A DNA stretch of 64,000 nucleotides, from NCBI RefSeq assembly GCF_042682915.1, contig NZ_JBHUIW010000017.1, forward strand, positions 72,492 through 136,491, written 5' to 3'. The stretch is from Rhodoplanes azumiensis (GTDB lineage Bacteria; Pseudomonadota; Alphaproteobacteria; Rhizobiales; Xanthobacteraceae). Below are positions 7,791 to 17,366 of the stretch, in pieces. The number at the start of each line of letters is the position of its first letter. Position 1 is the first letter of the stretch. The notes beneath the pieces were generated by a model that had not been told where the DNA came from, did no database searches, and was given only the letters and a program-made list of their open reading frames with translations. The translations under genes were made by a program, and so were the position numbers.

Positions 7791-9734
7791 TCAGGCGAGC
7801 TTGGCGATCTCCTTGGCGGCGTCCTTGCCGAGCACCTCGAACACCTTGGTGACGATGCCCTTCCGGTCGAGGCCGGCGACCCCGTACATGGCCGGCTGGG
7901 TGTCGTGGTCGATGTAGCTGTCGGGCAGCACCATCGAGCGCACCTTCAGGCCGCGGTCGAGGAGGCCGTGCTCGGCCAGTGCGTGCAGGCAGAAGCTGCC
8001 GAAGCCGCCGATCGAGCCTTCCTCGATGGTGATCAGCACCTCGTGCTCGCGGGCGAGCCGGGCGAGCAGCTCGACGTCGAGCGGCTTGGCGAAGCGCGCG
8101 TCGGCGACCGTGGTGGAAAGCCCGAGGGCGGCGAGCTCGTCGGCCGCCTGCAGGCACTCGGCGAGCCGGGTGCCGTAGGAGAACAGCGCCACCTTGTGGC
8201 CCTCGCGCACGATGCGGCCCTTGCCGATCGGCAGCGGCGTGCCTTCGAGCGGCATCTCGACGCCGTTGCCCTCGCCGCGCGGGTAGCGCAGCGCGGTCGG
8301 GAACTCCTCGCAGGCGACCTGGGTCGCCACCATGTTGACGAGCTCGGCCTCGTCGGCGGCCGCCATCAGCACCATGTTGGGGATGCAGCCGAGATAGGCG
8401 ATGTCGAACGAGCCCGCATGGGTCGGCCCGTCGGCGCCGACCAGGCCGGCCCGGTCCATGGCGAAGCGCACCGGCAGCTTCTGCAGCGCGACGTCGTGCA
8501 CGACCTGGTCGTAGGCGCGCTGCAGGAAGGTCGAGTAGATGGCGACGAACGGCTTGTAGCCCTCGGTCGCGAGGCCGGCCGCGAAGGTGACGGCGTGCTG
8601 CTCGGCGATGCCGACGTCGAAGCAGCGCTCGGGGAAGAGCTTGCCGAACAGGTCGAGCCCGGTGCCGGACGGCATCGCGGCCGTGATGGCGACGACCTTG
8701 GAGTCCTTGCGAGCCTCCTGCACCAGCGCCTCGGCGAACACCTTGGTGTAGGAGGGCGCCTTGGCGTTGGACTTCACCTGGGTGCCGGTCGCGACGTCGA
8801 ACTTGACGACGCCGTGATACTTGTCGGCGGAGGTCTCGGCCGGCGGGTAGCCCTTGCCCTTCTGGGTGACGCAATGGACCAGGATCGGGCCCTTGCGCTT
8901 GGCGTCGCGGACGTTCTTCAGGACGGGCAGCAGGTGGTCGAGATTGTGCCCGTCGATCGGGCCGACATAGTAGAAGCCCAGTTCCTCGAACAGCGTGCCG
9001 CCGTGGGTGATCATGTTGCGGGCGAACTCTTCGGCCCGCACCGCCTGCTCGTGCAGGCGCCGCGGCAGATGCTGGGCGAGCTGCTTGCCGATCTCGCGCA
9101 GCGACAGATACGGCTTGCCCGACATCAGCCGCGCCAGATAGGCCGACAGCGCGCCGACCGGCGGGGCGATCGACATGTCGTTGTCGTTCAGCACCACGAT
9201 CAGGTTGGAGTCCATGCCGCCGGCGTTGTTGAGCGCCTCGTAGGCCATGCCGGCCGACATCGAGCCGTCGCCGATCACCGCGACCACGTGATTGTGCTTC
9301 GTCTTGTCGAGGTCGCGGGCGACCGCCATGCCCAGTCCGGCCGAGATCGAGGTCGAGGAGTGGGCGGCGCCGAACGGGTCGTAGGGGCTCTCGCTGCGCT
9401 TGGTGAAACCCGAAAGACCGCCGCCCTGGCGCAGCGTGCGGATGCGGTCGCGCCGGCCGGTGAGGATCTTGTGCGGATAGGCCTGGTGGCCGACGTCCCA
9501 GATCAGCCGGTCGGTCGGGGTGTCGAACACGTAGTGCAGCGCAACCGTCAGCTCGACCACGCCGAGGCTGGAGCCGAGATGGCCGCCGGTCTGGGAGACG
9601 GCCGCGATCGTCTCGGCGCGAAGCTCGTCGGCGAGCTGGCGAAGCTCGCTCGTCTCGAGGCGGCGCAGATCCTCGGGAAGGACGACGCGGTCGAGCAGCG
9701 GCGTTTGCGACGGCTGGTGCGACGGCTGGGGCAA
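7791..9734 (-). CDS. dxs: 1-deoxy-D-xylulose-5-phosphate synthase
   Basis: A 647-residue thiamine diphosphate enzyme condensing pyruvate and glyceraldehyde 3-phosphate, the entry step of the MEP isoprenoid pathway (carotenoids, quinones and the bacteriochlorophyll tail in a phototroph). It shows TGGHLGSSLG, the TPP motif starting GDGSMSAGMAYEALNNAG at residue 155, the catalytic Glu in GIAEQHAVTFAAG, and DRAGLVGADGPTH. The start is taken as TTG at 9734: GGAGG lies seven bases upstream on the coding strand and no ATG or GTG near the family start fits. Confidence 0.95.
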   Translation of the reverse strand: MPQPSHQPSQTPLLDRVVLPEDLRRLETSELRQLADELRAETIAAVSQTGGHLGSSLGVVELTVALHYVFDTPTDRLIWDVGHQAYPHKILTGRRDRIRTLRQGGGLSGFTKRSESPYDPFGAAHSSTSISAGLGMAVARDLDKTKHNHVVAVIGDGSMSAGMAYEALNNAGGMDSNLIVVLNDNDMSIAPPVGALSAYLARLMSGKPYLSLREIGKQLAQHLPRRLHEQAVRAEEFARNMITHGGTLFEELGFYYVGPIDGHNLDHLLPVLKNVRDAKRKGPILVHCVTQKGKGYPPAETSADKYHGVVKFDVATGTQVKSNAKAPSYTKVFAEALVQEARKDSKVVAITAAMPSGTGLDLFGKLFPERCFDVGIAEQHAVTFAAGLATEGYKPFVAIYSTFLQRAYDQVVHDVALQKLPVRFAMDRAGLVGADGPTHAGSFDIAYLGCIPNMVLMAAADEAELVNMVATQVACEEFPTALRYPRGEGNGVEMPLEGTPLPIGKGRIVREGHKVALFSYGTRLAECLQAADELAALGLSTTVADARFAKPLDVELLARLAREHEVLITIEEGSIGGFGSFCLHALAEHGLLDRGLKVRSMVLPDSYIDHDTQPAMYGVAGLDRKGIVTKVFEVLGKDAAKEIAKLA

Positions 9735-10614
9735 GGCACTACCTCCCTCGAGGGGTCGACAACGATTTCCTATCAAGGGCTTACACCAGATAGGCCGGTC
9801 CGACAAACGGATCGGCGGCAGCGCGCCGCCGGGCGTGAGCACGCTCCCGCCAGAAACCGTTCGACATTATTCAGCGTTCTCTCTCGACAACTTGTCAACT
9901 CTGCTTGACGCCCGACCATGTCCTCCGGGAAGCCCATGGCGGGATACGGAAACCCGAAAAACTACCTCAAGCTCTCGCTCGTGTCATGTGCCGCCCGTCA
10001 TCCGTCGGGGTCGACGGCCCGGTGCGGGCGCTTTGATATCCTTAGTAAGACGACCGGCCGACGGGTTCGCAATGCCGTCGTCGATTCCGAGACCGATGCG
10101 CCGGCTCCCGCGGACGATCCTGGCAAAGACGGCCGGCTGGTGGACGGGTTCCATGTCGGACTCGGCCACGACGAGTTCGACCGGATCGCTCGCGGGCGCA
10201 CCCATCGCCTGGACTTCGACCCCGTCGTGCCGGCCGACCCGTTCGGTCCGGTCGATGTCGCCACGCCTTACGATCTGGTTCCCGACCACGGCATCGACCG
10301 GGGGCCATGCGGTGGCCCGCGTCGCCCTGGCGGCCGGGACGGTCGTCGGCCTCGCCCGGTGGTGGGCCGCCCTGCGATCGGCGTGACCCGGGCGATCGGG
10401 GCGGTCGCGGTCGGCACGGTCCGGGACGGCGTGCTGCGATCCGTCGGCCGCACGGCCGCACGGCCGCATCGGCACCGACCACACCGAGACGAGCGCGCGC
10501 GATCTGTTTCGGCGCTTGTCGTCGAGGCCGACCCGTGGGCCGACATCGGCACGGTGACCCAGACGCGTCCGAAGGCCTGATCGCGCCCGACCGTCATGGC
10601 GATCCGGGATCGCC
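9735..10614. other. 880-bp stretch without a supported gene
   Basis: This lies between the dxs start and the end of the CdaR-type gene. Several overlapping open frames exist on both strands, but none shows a recognisable family, a clear ribosome site or a consistent reading. The AT-richer part at 9840-9910 probably holds the dxs promoter. A short hydrophobic reading near 10305-10386 (ARVALAAGTVVGLARWW) might be a relic of a membrane protein; this is only a guess. Confidence 0.5.
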
Positions 10615-11799
10615 TCACGACTTCGGGGCCGACGCCGGATCGGCGCCGAGCGCGATCCAGGTCAGCACCGCGTCGTGGAAGCGACGCGCCGGGGCGAGGC
10701 CGGTGATCTCCTCGAACTGCCGCAGCCGATAGGCGAGCGTGTTGCGGTGGATGCCGAGCGCCGAGGCCGCCGCGCTGGCGTCGAGATTGGCGGCCAGCAC
10801 GGCCGCGACGGTGTCGCGCAGCGCCGGACGCCTGGCGAAGGCCGCCGCGATGCGGGCGGCGAGCGGCTGCGCCGCCGCGCCGCCGTCACCCGCCATCAGG
10901 CGGTCGCGCAGATAGTCGGCGAGCAGCGGCTCCTCCGTCACGGCCCGCACCGGGAGCCGCTTGCCGGCGCGGAGAAGCGCGAAGCGCGCCTGCCGGAACG
11001 AGGCCGGGAACCGCCCCGGCGCCGCCCGTCCGCCGACGCCGCCGCGCACTACCAGCCCGGAGCGGTGGGCCAGATCCCGCCGCACCGCATGGACGCGGGC
11101 GAGCAGCGCCGCGTCGGGCGGGCCGGAGGAAGCGAACAGCACCGCGACGGCCTTCTCCAGCGTGCCGACGAAATCGGCCGGCCGCAGCGTGCCGCTGTGC
11201 CGCAGGTGAGTCTCGCTGTCGGCGAGCGGCATCGCGGCGAGGGTGCCGACCCCCTCGGTCGCCGTCGCGTCGGGAGCGACGCCGGCGTCGGCCGCGAACA
11301 GCGCGACGATCCGGGCCGGCTCGACGTCGAAGCCGACCGAGCGGGCGAGCCGGCGCGCGGCCGCCGGCAGCTCGTCGCCCTCGTGCATCAGGAGGAGCTG
11401 GGTGAACTCCTCGCGCATCCGCCGCGTCGCGCCGGACTCCCGCTGCAGCGACTCGCGCTCCAGCACCAGCTCGGTGATCATCTTCACCAGCTGGGCGGTC
11501 GCGCGCACCTCGGGCGGATCGCCGAACACCCCGACGACGCCGATCGGGCGCTCGCCCTGGAGGATCGGCATGTTGATGCCCTGCAGGGCGCCCGGATAGC
11601 GGGCGAGCTCGTCCGCGAAGATCTCGATGGTCTCGCCGTGCTCGATGGCGATACGGGCGCCCATGTGCACGGTGCCGATCCGGTGCGGATGCCCGGAGGC
11701 GATAATCTGGCCCCGCAGATCCATAAGATTCACGTTGCGGTGCACGACCGGGATGATGATGTCGACGATCCGCTGGGCGAGGTCGGGGCTGATGTGCAT
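10615..11799 (-). CDS. CdaR-family (sugar diacid) transcriptional regulator
   Basis: A 394-residue regulator. The N-terminal diacid-recognition domain reads MHISPDLAQRIVDIIIPVVHRNVNLMD and continues to about residue 135. The C-terminal PucR/CdaR-type helix-turn-helix is ASAAASALGIHRNTLAYRLRQFEEITG. Family members activate glycerate, glucarate or related organic-acid genes. It is divergent from a GntP permease, its probable target. The ATG at 11799 is preferred over the GTG at 11826 because an operator-like palindrome at 11810-11830 would otherwise lie inside the gene. Confidence 0.88.
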   Translation of the reverse strand: MHISPDLAQRIVDIIIPVVHRNVNLMDLRGQIIASGHPHRIGTVHMGARIAIEHGETIEIFADELARYPGALQGINMPILQGERPIGVVGVFGDPPEVRATAQLVKMITELVLERESLQRESGATRRMREEFTQLLLMHEGDELPAAARRLARSVGFDVEPARIVALFAADAGVAPDATATEGVGTLAAMPLADSETHLRHSGTLRPADFVGTLEKAVAVLFASSGPPDAALLARVHAVRRDLAHRSGLVVRGGVGGRAAPGRFPASFRQARFALLRAGKRLPVRAVTEEPLLADYLRDRLMAGDGGAAAQPLAARIAAAFARRPALRDTVAAVLAANLDASAAASALGIHRNTLAYRLRQFEEITGLAPARRFHDAVLTWIALGADPASAPKS

Positions 11800-11809
11800 G
11801 GTCGCCGCC

Positions 11810-11830
11810 TTTTGTGCATGACGCACAAAA
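11810..11830. promoter_or_regulatory. Inverted repeat, candidate CdaR-type operator
   Basis: Perfect 8-bp arms TTTTGTGC and GCACAAAA are separated by 5 bp (ATGAC). The site lies directly upstream of the regulator's ATG and 195 bp before the divergent permease start. Its position and symmetry suggest the regulator's own binding site; this is inferred. Confidence 0.55.
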
Positions 11831-12024
11831 ACGGATTAGCGAGCGCGGGCCTTCGCAGCAAGCTTCCTGTTCGCGCCGCGCGCCGCCGCGCCTATCCTCG
11901 AACCGTACTCACCGGCGCAGATCGAGCCTTCGCTCTCCCCCGCCGTGCTTCGTTCCGGAGCACGGAGCGCTGTCCTTCGCCTCCGCGTCAGTCGTCCCGC
12001 TGGAGCCTTCGCTGGAAGGACACC

Positions 12025-13365
12025 ATGACAACGGAACTCTATCTGCTGGTGCTCGCCGCCAGCATCGTCCTGCTTCTCGTGCTCACGATCGCGGTGAAGC
12101 TGCACCCGTTCGTGGCGCTGGTCACCACCACGGCCTTCGTCGGCTTCGCCACCGGCATGCCGCTCGATCAGATCCTGAAATCGATCGAGGGCGGCATCGG
12201 AGGCTTCCTCGGCATGCTGGCGCCCATCCTCGTGCTCGGCGCGATCGTCGGCAAGATGATGGAGGTCTCGGGCGGCGCCGAGCGGCTCGCCCGCGCGCTC
12301 ATCCGCCTCATGGGCAAGCGCAACACCCACTGGGCCATGATGGTGGTCGGCTACATCTGCGGCATCCCGGTGTTCTTCCAGGTCGGCATCGTGCTCCTGA
12401 TGCCGCTTCTGTTCAGTGTCGCGCGGGCCGCCGGCATGTCGCTCGTGATGGTCGGCCTGCCGATGATCATCGGCCTGTTCACGGTCCATTGCGTGGTGCC
12501 GCCGCACCCGGCCGCGACCGCCGTGGCCGTCGCCCTGCACGCCGATCTCGGCAAGGTGATCCTCTACGGCCTGATCGTCGGCCTGCCGGCGGCCGCGGTC
12601 GCCGGCCCGATCTTCGGTCGGATGATCGGCGACAAGTTCACGCTGCAGCCGCCCGAGCGGCTCAAGCAGATCGCCGCCCTGCCGGACGAGGCGCTGCCCC
12701 GCCTGGACGTCACGCTGATCACCATCCTGTGCCCGCTGATCCTGATGATCAGCAAGACCGTGTTCGAGATGGCGCTCGGACCGAAGCACCCGATCATGCC
12801 GATCGTGAGCTTCGTCGGCCAGCCGATCACGGCGCTGTTCATCGCCGCGATCCTGTCCTACTTCACGCTCGGGCTGGCCCGCGGCCGTACCATGACGTCG
12901 CTGCGCGAGTTCAGCGAGCAGGCGATCGGGCCGATGGCCGCCATCCTGGTCATCATCGGGGCGAGCGGCGCCTTCAACAAGGTGCTGATGGACTCCGGCA
13001 TCGGCGCCGCCCTAAAGGTGGTGCTGACCGCCTGGCAGATCGACCCCTATCTGCTCGCCTGGGGCACGGCGCTGATCATGCACATCGCCATCGGCGGCGC
13101 GACCATCGCGATGCTCACGACCGTCGGCCTGATCCTGCCGATCCTGCCGCTCTATCCGGGCGTCGACCCGGCGCTCGTCGCGGTCGCCATCGGCATCGGC
13201 ACGATCGGCTTCTCGCACGTCAACGATCCGGGCTTCTGGTTCGTCAAGGAGTACTTCGGGCTGTCGATGCCCGACATGTTCAAGACCTACACGGCGTCGA
13301 CCGTCATCGCCGCCTTCGTCGGACTGGCCGCCCTGATGGCCTTCCGGTTCGCCATCGGCGCTTGA
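12025..13365 (+). CDS. GntP-family gluconate/organic-acid permease
   Basis: A 446-residue polytopic inner-membrane carrier of the GntP family, with the conserved VPPHPAATAVA and FSHVNDPGFW segments. Family members take up gluconate, related sugar acids or hydroxy acids with protons. GGAAGGA precedes the ATG at 12025. The CdaR-type regulator is divergent, and an MBL-fold hydrolase follows after 13 bp, so the three probably handle one acid. The substrate cannot be read from the sequence. Confidence 0.9.
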   Translation: MTTELYLLVLAASIVLLLVLTIAVKLHPFVALVTTTAFVGFATGMPLDQILKSIEGGIGGFLGMLAPILVLGAIVGKMMEVSGGAERLARALIRLMGKRNTHWAMMVVGYICGIPVFFQVGIVLLMPLLFSVARAAGMSLVMVGLPMIIGLFTVHCVVPPHPAATAVAVALHADLGKVILYGLIVGLPAAAVAGPIFGRMIGDKFTLQPPERLKQIAALPDEALPRLDVTLITILCPLILMISKTVFEMALGPKHPIMPIVSFVGQPITALFIAAILSYFTLGLARGRTMTSLREFSEQAIGPMAAILVIIGASGAFNKVLMDSGIGAALKVVLTAWQIDPYLLAWGTALIMHIAIGGATIAMLTTVGLILPILPLYPGVDPALVAVAIGIGTIGFSHVNDPGFWFVKEYFGLSMPDMFKTYTASTVIAAFVGLAALMAFRFAIGA

Positions 13366-13378
13366 GAGGAGAACTCCC

Positions 13379-14215
13379 ATGAAAGTCACGGTCGCGATGG
13401 ACAACAACGTCCCGATCAGCGCGCCGCTGCCGCTCACGGCCGAGCACGGCGCCGCCTTCCTGATCGAGGTCGACGGCAAGACGATCCTCTACGACACCGG
13501 CCAGACCGGCGCCGTGACGGGCAACATCGCGCTGCTCGGCAAGCACCCGCAGACGCTCGACACGGTGGTGATCAGCCATGGCCATTACGACCATGTCGGC
13601 GGGCTCGTGCGGGTGCTGCAGGAGGCCCGCAAGGACGTCGAGGTGGTGATGCACGCCAAAGTGTTCGGCGATCGATACTCGGTCGCGGGCGGCCGGCGAC
13701 GGCCGATCGGCGTGCCCTATCCGGAGGACTATCTGCGCTCGCTCGGCGGCGTCTGGGATCTGCGCGAGACGCCGCGCCGGCTCACCCCGCATCTGTGGTT
13801 CTCCGGGACGGTGCCGCGCGTCACCGACTTCGAGTTCGGCGACACCTGGCTGGTGCTGCGCGGCGAGGCGGGCGACGTGCAGGATCCGATCGAGGACGAC
13901 GCCGTGCTCTACTGCGAGGGCGAACGCGGCCTGATCGTGATCGGCGGCTGCAGCCATTCCGGGCTCGTCAACATCGTCAGGCACGGCTTCGCCGTGACCG
14001 GGCTCGACCGACTGCAGGGCTTCGTCGGCGGCACCCATCTCGGCCCGGTCTCGCAGGATCAGCAGGACAAGACGATCGCGCAGCTCGTCGCCTGGAATCC
14101 GGAGTTCGTCGCCGCCAATCACTGCACCGGATTCGCCATGATGGCGCGCCTGAAGGAGGCGTTCGGCCAGCGCTTCATCCCGGCCTTCGTGGGCGAGTCG
14201 ATCACCACGAGCTGA
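13379..14215 (+). CDS. MBL-fold metallohydrolase (COG1237-like)
   Basis: A 278-residue metallo-beta-lactamase-fold protein with the metal motif SHGHYDHVGG near residue 64 and later His residues in GGCSHSGLVN and AANHCTG. It resembles the family annotated as 7,8-dihydropterin-6-methyl-(ribofuranosyl)aminobenzene-5'-phosphate synthase, a name that is rarely verified. GAGGAG lies just upstream of the ATG. Tight linkage to the GntP permease suggests it hydrolyses the imported compound, for example a lactone; that is inference. Confidence 0.85.
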   Translation: MKVTVAMDNNVPISAPLPLTAEHGAAFLIEVDGKTILYDTGQTGAVTGNIALLGKHPQTLDTVVISHGHYDHVGGLVRVLQEARKDVEVVMHAKVFGDRYSVAGGRRRPIGVPYPEDYLRSLGGVWDLRETPRRLTPHLWFSGTVPRVTDFEFGDTWLVLRGEAGDVQDPIEDDAVLYCEGERGLIVIGGCSHSGLVNIVRHGFAVTGLDRLQGFVGGTHLGPVSQDQQDKTIAQLVAWNPEFVAANHCTGFAMMARLKEAFGQRFIPAFVGESITTS

Positions 14216-14270
14216 AACCGGGTGCCCTTCGCCGCGCCCGTCGTGCGTCGTCGATGGCTTCGCAAGCCTT

Positions 14271-14345
14271 GGTCGTCCCGGGGCGGCGCGCAAGCGCCGA
14301 GCCCGGGCCCCAACCCCGGTCTGTCGTGAGATCCCGGGCAGTTCT
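14271..14345. repeat. Palindromic intergenic repeat, family B, copy 2 (partial)
   Basis: It begins GGTCGTCCCGGGGCGGCGCG and contains GCGCCGAGCCCGGGCCCC, like the first half of the copy at 3413. The second half is diverged. It lies between the convergent MBL and pirin genes. Confidence 0.6.
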
Positions 14346-14359
14346 GCAAAGGCCCGTCG

Positions 14360-15274
14360 TCACTCCGGCAGCGGGATGAACTCGCTCTCGCCCGGCACGG
14401 CGGCGAAGCGGCCGGCCTTCCAATCGGCCTTGGCGGCCTCGATGCGGTCCTTCCGTGACGAGACGAAGTTCCACCAGATGTAGCGCGGCCCGTCCAGCGG
14501 TGCGCCGCCGAGGATCGCGAGCCGCACCGGCGTCAGCGCCGTCACGGTGATGCGGTCGCCGGGTCGGAAGACGAGCAGCCGCCCGGCCTCGAAGCGGTCG
14601 CCGGCGATGTCGATCGCGCCCGACACCAGATAGATGGCGCGCTCCTCCGCGGCGGGGTCGAGCGGCAGCAGCGCGCCGGTCTCCATCGTCACGTCGGCGA
14701 ACAGAGTCTCGGATGCGGTCGCGAGCGGCGAGGTGCGGCCGAACAGCGTGCCGGCGACGACGCGCACGCGCTTGCCTTCGGCCGTCTCGACCGGCAGCGC
14801 GGCGACGTCGTGATGCATGAAAGCCGGCGCGCTCTCCTCGCGGGCAGCCGGCAACGCCACCCAGCATTGCAGCCCGTGCAGCGGCTCGCCGCCGCCGCGG
14901 TGGTCGGCCGCGGTGCGCTCGGAATGGGCGATGCCCGAGCCGGCGCTCATCCAGTTGACGGCGCCGGGGCGGATCGCCTGGGCGGTGCCTAGACTGTCGC
15001 GATGGACGATCTCGCCCTCGAACAGATACGTCACGGTGGCGAGGCCGATATGCGGATGCGGCCGCACGTCGAGCCCGTCACCCGCCTTGAACTCGGCCGG
15101 TCCCATCTCGTCGAGGAAGACGAACGGGCCGACCATCCGGCGGCGCGCCGAGGGCAGCGCCCGGCGCACCGCGAAGCCGCCGATGTCGCTGGTGCGCGGC
15201 ACGATCACGTGCGCGATGGCGTCGCACGCGAAGGCGTCGCCTTGGGCGGGGTCGTTCGCCGGGAAGAAGCTCAT
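14360..15274 (-). CDS. Pirin family protein
   Basis: A 304-residue bicupin. The pirin N-terminal domain carries the metal-binding series DVRPHPHIGLATVTYLFEGE...HRDSLG and later GSGIAHSE; the C-terminal pirin domain includes YLVSGAIDIAGDRFEAGRLLVF. Bacterial pirins bind iron and some act as quercetinases or modulate metabolic enzymes; the role here is unknown. The gene is 59 bp downstream of xseB on the same strand. Confidence 0.92.
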   Translation of the reverse strand: MSFFPANDPAQGDAFACDAIAHVIVPRTSDIGGFAVRRALPSARRRMVGPFVFLDEMGPAEFKAGDGLDVRPHPHIGLATVTYLFEGEIVHRDSLGTAQAIRPGAVNWMSAGSGIAHSERTAADHRGGGEPLHGLQCWVALPAAREESAPAFMHHDVAALPVETAEGKRVRVVAGTLFGRTSPLATASETLFADVTMETGALLPLDPAAEERAIYLVSGAIDIAGDRFEAGRLLVFRPGDRITVTALTPVRLAILGGAPLDGPRYIWWNFVSSRKDRIEAAKADWKAGRFAAVPGESEFIPLPE

Positions 15275-15333
15275 CCGGGCCTCCGGGGGTACGAGGCGGT
15301 ATTATGCGAGGCGTCGGGCCCGACGCGGGCGGA

Positions 15334-15585
15334 TCATCCGACGTCGAGCGGCTCGGTGCCCTTCGGCTTGCCGGCGGCGTCGAGCGTGATCTTCTGCACG
15401 CGCGCCTCGGCCTGGGTCAGCAGTTCCTCGCAGCGGCGCTTCAGGCTCTCGCCGCGCTCGTAGATCGCGACCGATTCCTCCAGCGGCACGTTGCCGCTCT
15501 CCAGGCGCTCGACGATGCTCTCGAGCTCTTCGAGCGCGCGCTCGAAGGCGAGCGTCGCGACCTCGGCTTGCTTCTTCTCGGCCAT
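15334..15585 (-). CDS. xseB: Exodeoxyribonuclease VII small subunit
   Basis: An 83-residue protein matching XseB: FERALEELESIVERLESG, PLEESVAIYERGESLKRRCEELLTQAEARVQKI. With XseA (not in the window) it forms a nuclease degrading single-stranded DNA. The ATG at 15585 gives the usual length. In many relatives xseB sits beside dxs; here it is about 6 kb away, so the usual cluster is split. Confidence 0.93.
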   Translation of the reverse strand: MAEKKQAEVATLAFERALEELESIVERLESGNVPLEESVAIYERGESLKRRCEELLTQAEARVQKITLDAAGKPKGTEPLDVG

Positions 15586-15658
15586 CCTGTCCGTCGACTC
15601 CGGTTGTCTCGGGCCGCAGAAGAGCCCGGCGCGGGGCATTTGTCCACCGCCGGCGGCG

Positions 15659-17068
15659 CTACGTCGTGGGCATGCTCGCCGGGATCGAGGCGTCGGCGGT
15701 GCGCGGCTCGGCGTGGCCGATGGCGCGGCGAATCTCGGGGAAGCGCCGGCGCAGGTCGCGCTCCAGCGCGTCGACCGCCTCGTGGACGTCGATGACGCTG
15801 CGGGCCGGATCGATGTGGCAGTGGAACACCACGATCTCGCCCTCGGAGGTCTCGCGCACCCGCACGTCGTGGACGTTGCGCAGCGCCTCGTGCTCGCGGA
15901 CGAGGTCGGCGAGCGCGCGCGACAGCGCGGCGACCCGCTCGGCCGTCGCGTCGCGGCCCGGGATGTTGGGCGCCTGCAGCGGCTCGATATGGGTCTCGAC
16001 CTCGACCGAGGGGCCGAGCTCGGCGGCGACGGCGTCCTCGAGCGCGCTGGCGATCTCGTGGGCGGCGCCCATCGGCATGTCACCGTCGACCTCGATGTCG
16101 AGCGCGACCGCGAGCCGCTCGCCGATCGCCTGCACGGTGAGGTGATGGACGGCGAGTCCGCGGTTGCGGGCGATCACCATGATGCGCTCCTGCACCGACT
16201 CGTCGTCGAGCGCCACCGGCGTGGTCGTGATCGTCACGTCGGCGTCGGCGTCGCCGAGCGTCGCCGCGATGGCGTCCTGCAGCACGCCCTTGAGGGCGGC
16301 GACGCGATCGAGCGGCAGGGTGCGCGGCACCGCGATCGCGAGATCGACGAAATGCCGCGGCCCGACGGTGCGGACCCGCAGCCGCTCGACCCGCACGACG
16401 CCGGCGACGCCGGAGACGACGCGCGACACCCGGTCGCGCACGCCGGGCGGGGCGGCGTCCATCAGCGCCTCGATGGTGCGGCGGCTCATGCGCAGGCCGA
16501 GTGCCGCGATGATGACGGCGACGACGAGCGCGGCCGCCGCGTCGCCCCAGCCGTAGCCCCAGGCGGACAGCCCGAGCCCGACGACGACGGCGACCGAGCC
16601 GTACATGTCGGAGGCGAAGTGGAGCGAGTCGGCCTCCAGGGCCTGGCTGCCGGTCTCGCGCGCCGTCTTCTTCAGCACGTGGGCGCGCCAGCCGTTGACC
16701 CCCATCTCGACCGCCAACACGGCGAAGGGCAGGAGCGAGAAGGTCGGCGCGCTGCCGCCCTCGCGCAGGCGCTGCACGGCCTCCACGGCGACGCCGCCGG
16801 CGAGCAGGAACAGGAGCGCCGTCTCGGCGAGCGCGGCGAGGCTTTCCACCTTGCCGTGGCCGTAGTGATGGCTGGCGTCCGGCGGCTTGTCGGAGACCCG
16901 GACCGCGTACCAGGTGACGAGTGTGGCGCCGAGATCGATCAGGCTGTGCAGGGCGTCGGAGATCAGCGCGAGGCTGCCGATCGCGACGCCGATGACGAAC
17001 TTGGCGCAGGCGAGCGTGCCGCTCGCGGCGACCGAGACGGCGGCCACCCGCTCCTTCTTGCTCAGCAT
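15659..17068 (-). CDS. Cation diffusion facilitator transporter with duplicated C-terminal cytoplasmic domain
   Basis: A 469-residue divalent metal exporter of the CDF/FieF family. The membrane part (about 1-210) holds the metal-site motif LISDALHSLIDLGATL and HHYGHGKVESLAAL. Ordinary CDF proteins are about 300 residues with one cytoplasmic dimerisation domain. Here roughly 250 further residues follow that look like two such domains in series, the last ending EIVVFHCHIDPARSVIDVHEAVDALER. The ATG at 17068 starts MLSKKERV, typical for the family. The metal is unknown. Confidence 0.9.
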   Translation of the reverse strand: MLSKKERVAAVSVAASGTLACAKFVIGVAIGSLALISDALHSLIDLGATLVTWYAVRVSDKPPDASHHYGHGKVESLAALAETALLFLLAGGVAVEAVQRLREGGSAPTFSLLPFAVLAVEMGVNGWRAHVLKKTARETGSQALEADSLHFASDMYGSVAVVVGLGLSAWGYGWGDAAAALVVAVIIAALGLRMSRRTIEALMDAAPPGVRDRVSRVVSGVAGVVRVERLRVRTVGPRHFVDLAIAVPRTLPLDRVAALKGVLQDAIAATLGDADADVTITTTPVALDDESVQERIMVIARNRGLAVHHLTVQAIGERLAVALDIEVDGDMPMGAAHEIASALEDAVAAELGPSVEVETHIEPLQAPNIPGRDATAERVAALSRALADLVREHEALRNVHDVRVRETSEGEIVVFHCHIDPARSVIDVHEAVDALERDLRRRFPEIRRAIGHAEPRTADASIPASMPTT

Positions 17069-17366
17069 GGTCGCGGTCGCTTCCCCGTCGTCGCGACGGC
17101 CCGCACCTTCGCGCCGAAGGTCGCACCGTGCAGAATGCCCGTACCCGCCGGTCGGGTGCGCGGCCCGATCGCGCACACCAGGATAGCCGATCGCGGTCGG
17201 GCATTCACGGCGGCCGCCACCACCCGCCGGACCGTCGGTGGGACCTCGGATCGAGACGACGCCCCGGCCGGGTGGGGCGGCCGCCCCGCGGACCTGTCGC
17301 CGCCAATTGCGGCATCAACGTGCCGCAGCGCAGCAGAGCCGACGATTTCTCACAGCGTCGGATGTC

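Noticed and set aside
7671..9908. A 745-residue open frame on the plus strand
   Set aside because: It is the antisense shadow of dxs, whose motifs are complete; the reading is low-complexity Arg/Gly/Val typical of GC-rich antisense frames.
10042..10580. A gene upstream of dxs on the plus strand
   Set aside because: Frames shift between hydrophobic and charged readings without a recognisable family or start; at best a relic.
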